This document shows, in pieces, positions 60,034 through 64,000 of a stretch of DNA of 64,000 bases (within the stretch, counting starts at the first letter, position 1; every line of letters begins with the position of its first letter). The notes beneath the pieces were generated by a model. That model did no database searches and was not told the DNA's origin. It was given only the letters and a program-made list of their open reading frames with translations. The position numbers were made by a program, and so were the translations under genes. The stretch spans positions 372,001 through 436,000 of the forward strand of contig CBDHCD010000002.1 in assembly GCA_965260995.1 (NCBI GenBank). Reading direction: 5' to 3'. Origin of the DNA: JBBROS01 sp965260995 (GTDB lineage Bacteria > Pseudomonadota > Alphaproteobacteria > Acetobacterales > Acetobacteraceae).

Positions 60034-61014
60034 ATGTCCGACACGCAGATCCCCGTCACCGTGCTGACCGGCTACCTCGGCGCCGGCAAGACGACGCTGC
60101 TGAACCGCATCCTCAGCGAGGACCACGGCAAGAAGTACGCGGTCGTCATCAACGAGTTCGGCGAGCTGGGCGTGGACAACGACCTGGTGGTGGACGCCGA
60201 CGAGGAGGTGTTCGAGATGAACAACGGCTGCATCTGCTGCACGGTGCGCGGCGACCTGATCCGCATCCTCGGCGGCCTGATGAAGCGGCAGGGCAGCGCG
60301 GGGCGCAAGTTCGACGGCATCATCATCGAGACGACGGGCCTCGCCGACCCGGCGCCCGTCGCGCAGACCTTCTTCGTCGACGACGCCATCCGCACCCGCA
60401 CCCGGCTCGACGCCATCGTGACGGTGGTGGACGCCAAGAACCTGCTGGCCCGGCTGGACGACAGCCACGAGGCGCTGGAACAGGTGGCCTTCGCCGACGT
60501 GATCGTTTTGAACAAGACCGACCTGGTGACGCCGGAGGCGCTGGACGCGGTTGAGGCGCGCATTCGCACGATCAACCGCTTCGCGCGCATCCACCGCACC
60601 ACGCGGGCCGCCGTGCCGGTCGCGGACGTGCTGGACCAGGGCGCGTTCGACCTCGCCCGCGTGCTGGAGCGCGAGCCCGAGTTCCTCGACGACGCCAGCC
60701 ACGAGCATAACGAGGACGTGGCCAGCATGAGCTTCGAGGTGAAGCGGCCGATCGACCCGGAGCGGTTCAACCAGTGGATCGGCACGTTGCTGCAGGAGAA
60801 GGGGCAGGACCTGCTGCGGACCAAGGGCATCCTCGCCTACCCGGGGGAGAAGCGCCGCTTCGCGTTCCAGGCCGTGCACATGATGGCGGACGGCGACTTC
60901 GTAGGCGCGTGGCCGGAGGACGCCGAGCGGCGCAGCAAGCTCGTGTTCATCGGCCGCAACCTCAACCGGCCGCAGTTGCGCCGCGGGTTCGAGGCGTGCC
61001 AGGCGCCGGAGTAG
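60034..61014 (+). CDS. CobW/COG0523-family GTPase (metal chaperone)
   Basis: A 326-residue G3E GTPase. Walker A is GYLGAGKTT, the metal-binding motif is NNGCICCTVR, followed by IIIETTGLADPAPVAQTFF and NKTD. The C-terminal CobW_C domain includes LRTKGILAYPGEKRRFAFQAVHMM. Such proteins deliver zinc or other metals to client enzymes. A CAGGAGAG ribosome site precedes ATG 60034. It is followed closely by a WD40 protein, a pairing I recall from other alphaproteobacteria. Confidence 0.9.
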   Translation: MSDTQIPVTVLTGYLGAGKTTLLNRILSEDHGKKYAVVINEFGELGVDNDLVVDADEEVFEMNNGCICCTVRGDLIRILGGLMKRQGSAGRKFDGIIIETTGLADPAPVAQTFFVDDAIRTRTRLDAIVTVVDAKNLLARLDDSHEALEQVAFADVIVLNKTDLVTPEALDAVEARIRTINRFARIHRTTRAAVPVADVLDQGAFDLARVLEREPEFLDDASHEHNEDVASMSFEVKRPIDPERFNQWIGTLLQEKGQDLLRTKGILAYPGEKRRFAFQAVHMMADGDFVGAWPEDAERRSKLVFIGRNLNRPQLRRGFEACQAPE

Positions 61015-61021
61015 CCGGGGC

Positions 61022-62077
61022 TTGAGCGCCACCTTGGGCGGGACCGCAGCCAGCGAGGCGGCGCAGGCCGACGCGGTGCTGCGCGACCGCGGCACGAGCC
61101 ACGACCTGGGCGCGTTCGTGGTGGGGGCGCAGTTCGCCCGCGGCGGGACCGCGGCGTTCGCGCTGGGGGATGGCACGCTGCGGCTGGCCTCGCCGGAGGG
61201 CGCGTGGCGCACCGTCGAGGCGCATGACGGGGCGGTGCTGGCGCTGGCCGCGGCCGGGCCGGGCTGGGTGACAGGGGGCGACGACGGGTGCTGCCGCCGG
61301 GTCGGGGCGGACGGGGCGGTGAGCGACGTGGCCTCGTTCGGCTCCAAGTGGGTCGAGCAGGTGGCGGCGTGGGACGACGCCAAGGCGGGGCTCATCGCCT
61401 GCGCCGTGGGCAAGGTGGCGCACGTGTTCGGCGCGGACGGGGCCAAGCGCAAGGAGCTGCCCCACCCGTCGAGCGTCACCGGCCTCGCGTTCGACGCCAA
61501 GGGCAAGCGGGTGGCGGCGTCGCACTACAACGGCGCGACGCTGTGGTTCGTGGCCGCGAAAGTGGACAGCCCGCGCACCCTGGAATGGAAGGGCAGCCAC
61601 ACCGGCATCGCGCTGCACCCGGGCGGCGAGGCGGTGGTGACGTCGATGCAGGAGACCGCGCTGCACGGCTGGCGGCTGGCGGACGGGCAGCACATGCGCA
61701 TGAGCGGCTACCCGGCCAAGACGGAAAGCCTCAGCTTCAGCCGCTCCGGCAAGTGGCTGGCGACCTCGGGCGCCGACAGCGTCGTGCTGTGGCCATTCTT
61801 CGGCGGCGGCCCCATGGGCAAGGCGCCGACCGAGCTGGCCGGCGGCGACGGCGTGCTGTGCACGCGGGTCGCGTTCCACCCCAAGGACGACATGCTGGCG
61901 GCCGGGTTCGCGGACGGGCTCGTGGTCATCGTCGCGGTCGGGTCGGAGCGGGTGCTGCCGCTGGCAGCGCCGGGGCGGGGGGCGGTGTCGGCGCTGGCGT
62001 GGTCGCCGGACGGCGCGCGGCTGGCGCTCGGCACCGAAGCCGGGTTCGCGGCGTTGGTCGATCTTTCGAAACGTTGA
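61022..62077 (+). CDS. WD40-repeat protein paired with the CobW GTPase
   Basis: A 351-residue propeller made of about seven WD40-like blades; typical strands are VVGAQFARGGTAAFALGDGTLRLA, SVTGLAFDAKGKRVAASHYNGATLWF, SLSFSRSGKWLATSGADSVVLW and AVSALAWSPDGARLALGTEAG. No signal peptide, so it acts in the cytoplasm, probably as a protein-binding scaffold. TTG start at 61022, seven bases after the GTPase stop, suggests a shared function. Confidence 0.85.
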   Translation: MSATLGGTAASEAAQADAVLRDRGTSHDLGAFVVGAQFARGGTAAFALGDGTLRLASPEGAWRTVEAHDGAVLALAAAGPGWVTGGDDGCCRRVGADGAVSDVASFGSKWVEQVAAWDDAKAGLIACAVGKVAHVFGADGAKRKELPHPSSVTGLAFDAKGKRVAASHYNGATLWFVAAKVDSPRTLEWKGSHTGIALHPGGEAVVTSMQETALHGWRLADGQHMRMSGYPAKTESLSFSRSGKWLATSGADSVVLWPFFGGGPMGKAPTELAGGDGVLCTRVAFHPKDDMLAAGFADGLVVIVAVGSERVLPLAAPGRGAVSALAWSPDGARLALGTEAGFAALVDLSKR

Positions 62078-62088
62078 AGGAGATGGCG

Positions 62089-62913
62089 ATGGACATGGTC
62101 ACGGCGCAGGGCATGAACATGCCGAAGCTGGGCCTCGGCACCTGGCGCATGAAGGGCGGGGACTGCACCGCGAGCGTCGAGCAGGCGCTGGCGCTGGGCT
62201 ACCGCCACATCGACACCGCGGAGATGTACGACAACGAGGAGGCGATCGGCGCGGCGCTGGCCCGGACCAGCGTGCCGCGGACCGAGATCCACCTGACCAG
62301 CAAGGCGTGGTGGGACCACCTGGCTCCCGACGCGATGGCCCGCGCCATCGACGGCTCCTTGGCCAAGCTGGGGACAGACTACCTCGACCTTTACCTGGTG
62401 CATTGGCCGGCGGAGGGGATGGACCTGGCGCAGGTGATGGAGAGCCTGGTGCGGCTGCGCGACGCCGGCAAGGCGCGGGCGGTGGGGGTGGCCAACTTCC
62501 CGTCGGCGATGATGCGGCAGGCGCTGGCGCAGGGCGCGCCGCTGGCCTGCAACCAAGTCGAGTATCACGTCCTGCTGGGTCAAGAGGCGTTGCTCGGCGT
62601 CATGCGCCCGGCCGGCGTGCCGTTGGTCGCCTACGCGCCGCTGGCCCAGGGACGGCTCGCCGAGCACGACGCGCTCCGCCATATCGCGGCCAAGCACGCG
62701 GCGACGCCGGCGCAGGTGGCGCTGAAGTGGCTGCTCGACCAGGACGGCGTCGCGGCGATCCCGAAGGCGAGCCGGCGGGAAACCCAGCAGGCCAACCTGG
62801 ACGCCTTGCGGATCACGTTGGACGACGCCGACCGGGAGGCGATCGCCGCACTGCCGAAGGACAGCCGGTTCGTATCACCGGGGTTCGCGCCGGCCTGGGA
62901 CCAGGCGGCTTAG
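62089..62913 (+). CDS. Aldo/keto reductase
   Basis: A 274-residue TIM-barrel NADPH oxidoreductase. The catalytic tetrad is D42 and Y47 (HIDTAEMYDN), K72 (LTSKAWW) and H105 (YLVHWP). The cofactor part shows CNQVEYHVLL, PLVAYAPLAQGRL and AIPKASRRETQQANL. The length and GLGTWR start match 2,5-diketo-gluconate reductase-like AKRs that reduce methylglyoxal and other aldehydes. ATG 62089 is preferred: a GAAGGAG site ends six bases before it, whereas ATG 62083 is too close. Confidence 0.9.
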   Translation: MDMVTAQGMNMPKLGLGTWRMKGGDCTASVEQALALGYRHIDTAEMYDNEEAIGAALARTSVPRTEIHLTSKAWWDHLAPDAMARAIDGSLAKLGTDYLDLYLVHWPAEGMDLAQVMESLVRLRDAGKARAVGVANFPSAMMRQALAQGAPLACNQVEYHVLLGQEALLGVMRPAGVPLVAYAPLAQGRLAEHDALRHIAAKHAATPAQVALKWLLDQDGVAAIPKASRRETQQANLDALRITLDDADREAIAALPKDSRFVSPGFAPAWDQAA

Positions 62914-62914
62914 C

Positions 62915-63202
62915 TCAGAATTCGGAGTTGAGCGGCGGGCCGGGGAAGACCGTCTTCAGGCCGGCGGCGACGGCGGAGAAGGTCGTGCCGTAGGCCGGGC
63001 TGTAGGGCGGGCCGATGCAAGGATGGCCGCGCTTGCCCACGAGACGCAGGATCTGGCACTCGGCGACACGGGTGGCTTCGGCCCGGGCCTGCACGCCGCC
63101 GATGATCGGGGCCGGGTCGCGCGTGTCGGCAGCGATCAGGCGCGCCACGTCCCTGCAGAAGCGGCCTGCGCCTTCTGATGCGTGCGCCGCTCGGTTGCTC
63201 AC
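62915..63202 (-). CDS. Hypothetical small protein downstream of pxpA
   Basis: A possible 95-residue protein from GTG 63202, one base after the pxpA stop. It has three cysteines (FCRDV, AECQI, GHPCIGPP) and no clear signal peptide or membrane segment. I do not recognise a family. Close spacing and shared direction favour a real gene, but no ribosome site is evident and it converges tail-to-tail with the reductase, so a chance frame is possible. Confidence 0.4.
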   Translation of the reverse strand: MSNRAAHASEGAGRFCRDVARLIAADTRDPAPIIGGVQARAEATRVAECQILRLVGKRGHPCIGPPYSPAYGTTFSAVAAGLKTVFPGPPLNSEF

Positions 63203-63203
63203 G

Positions 63204-63935
63204 CTAGGCGGCAGCCCGCTCGGCGAGCGCCTCATGCACCGCGCGCGCGATCGCCATCGCGCCCGGCGTGTCGCTGTGCACGCAGATCGACTCTGCCACC
63301 ACTGCCACGTCCTTGCCGGAGACGGCGCGTGTCACGCCGCTGTCCACGGCCCGCAGCACCCGTGCCGCCGCGGCATCCGGCGCAACGGCGTGATGCTCGC
63401 GGGTGATGATGTTGCGGCCCTCGTCATCGTAGTCGAGGTCTGCATAGAACTCGCAGGTGAACGGCAGGCCGCGCCGGGCATAGACGCGCGACATGGCGCA
63501 ATCGGCGAAGGCCAGCAGCGGCGCGCCGAGCGCCTCGGCGGCGTCGGCGATGGCGTCGGCCACCGCCTCGTCGCGCTGCGCCATGCCATACAGCGCGCCG
63601 TGCGGCTTGATGTGGGAAAGGGTCATGCCTTCCTTCCTGAGAAAGGCCATGAGCGCTCCGGCCTGGTAGAGCACGGCGGCGGTGATCTCCTCGGGCGTCA
63701 TCCGCATCTCGCGCCGGCCGAAGCCCTGCAGGTCCGGCAAGCTGGGGTGGGCGCCCACCTTCACGCCATGCTCCTTGGCCAGGCGCACCGTCCGGTGCAT
63801 CACCACCGGGTCGGAAGCATGGAAGCCGCAGGCGACGTTGGCGTGGGTGATGTAGGGCATGACCGCCTGGTCGTCGCCGAGGCGGTAAAGGCCGAAGCTC
63901 TCGCCCATGTCGCAGTTGATGCTGATCGCGCCCAC
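63204..63935 (-). CDS. pxpA: 5-oxoprolinase subunit A (LamB/YcsF family)
   Basis: A 243-residue PxpA with the conserved INCDMGESFG start, NVACGFHASDP, GVKVGAHPSLPDLQGFGRREM, HIKPHGALYGMAQRDE, RRGLPFTCEFYADLDYDDEG and AESICVHSDTPGA. With PxpB and PxpC it hydrolyses 5-oxoproline to glutamate using ATP. PxpB/C are not in the window; they may lie beyond the right edge. GTG 63935 follows a TTGGAGG ribosome site. Confidence 0.93.
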   Translation of the reverse strand: MGAISINCDMGESFGLYRLGDDQAVMPYITHANVACGFHASDPVVMHRTVRLAKEHGVKVGAHPSLPDLQGFGRREMRMTPEEITAAVLYQAGALMAFLRKEGMTLSHIKPHGALYGMAQRDEAVADAIADAAEALGAPLLAFADCAMSRVYARRGLPFTCEFYADLDYDDEGRNIITREHHAVAPDAAAARVLRAVDSGVTRAVSGKDVAVVAESICVHSDTPGAMAIARAVHEALAERAAA

Positions 63936-64000
63936 GCCGTCGCCTCCAATCTGCCGCGGATCATCCTTCCCGAAGCAGCAGGCGCGTGCAAGGATCGCTG

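Overview
The window is GC-rich (about 70% by eye) and looks chromosomal. Gene content (EipB, bacterial AspRS, RNase D, UrtABCDE, a DUF1537/PdxA2 pair, a CobW GTPase beside a WD40 protein) and dense NTGA stop/start overlaps fit an alphaproteobacterium, most likely Rhodospirillales/Acetobacteraceae (inference from content only). A perfect parS palindrome at 16494-16511 suggests the segment lies in the ParB-loaded, origin-proximal part of a replicon. No rRNA, tRNA or CRISPR was found.

Layout. 0-4.2 kb is an accessory patch of visibly lower GC: the truncated start of an IS5-family transposase, the 3' part of a large protein it seems to have interrupted, and an IS91-family transposase paired with a tyrosine recombinase. 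4.2-8.7 kb (minus) has a ClC antiporter coupled to an MFS transporter, a periplasmic PRC-barrel protein and RNase D. 8.8-12.5 kb (plus) has aspS, eipB and an SDR. 12.5-16.4 kb (minus) has a LysR regulator, glutathione reductase and succinate-semialdehyde dehydrogenase. 16.5-20.5 kb has parS, an EamA exporter and two FemAB/CelD-like acyltransferases around a YdcF protein. 20.5-26.3 kb is the urea transporter urtABCDE behind a sigma-54 promoter with an NtrC-like site. 26.4-34.6 kb has an OprO/P-type porin, a strong terminator zone, a four-gene ABC importer (minus), and divergently a four-carbon-acid kinase with PdxA2.

34.6-38.7 kb (minus) has a SMP-30 lactonase, benzoylformate decarboxylase and an aromatic-acid MFS gene with a probable frameshift. 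38.9-44.0 kb (plus) is a possible c-di-GMP signalling locus: a YfiR-like periplasmic protein, a TonB receptor and a seven-helix PAS-GGDEF-EAL protein. 44.0-50.1 kb is a complete urease operon, ureD-A-B-C-x-ecsC-E-F-G, interrupted by a small membrane protein and an EcsC-family gene. 50.4-53.5 kb has a formaldehyde-dehydrogenase-like enzyme with a membrane partner and SelO, followed by a decayed IS5 remnant. 53.9-56.9 kb (minus) has an omega-transaminase, a leaderless solute-binding-domain protein and a formamidase. 57.0-62.9 kb (plus) has a GST, GT4 glycosyltransferase, O-antigen-ligase-like protein, CobW GTPase, WD40 protein and aldo/keto reductase. 62.9-63.9 kb (minus) has a small unknown ORF and pxpA.

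Nitrogen salvage is the main theme: urea uptake under a sigma-54 promoter, urease, formamidase and 5-oxoprolinase, all of which can yield ammonia. A second pattern is structural: at least nine gene junctions carry short tandem or near-tandem direct duplications of 10-27 bp that overlap stop or start codons.
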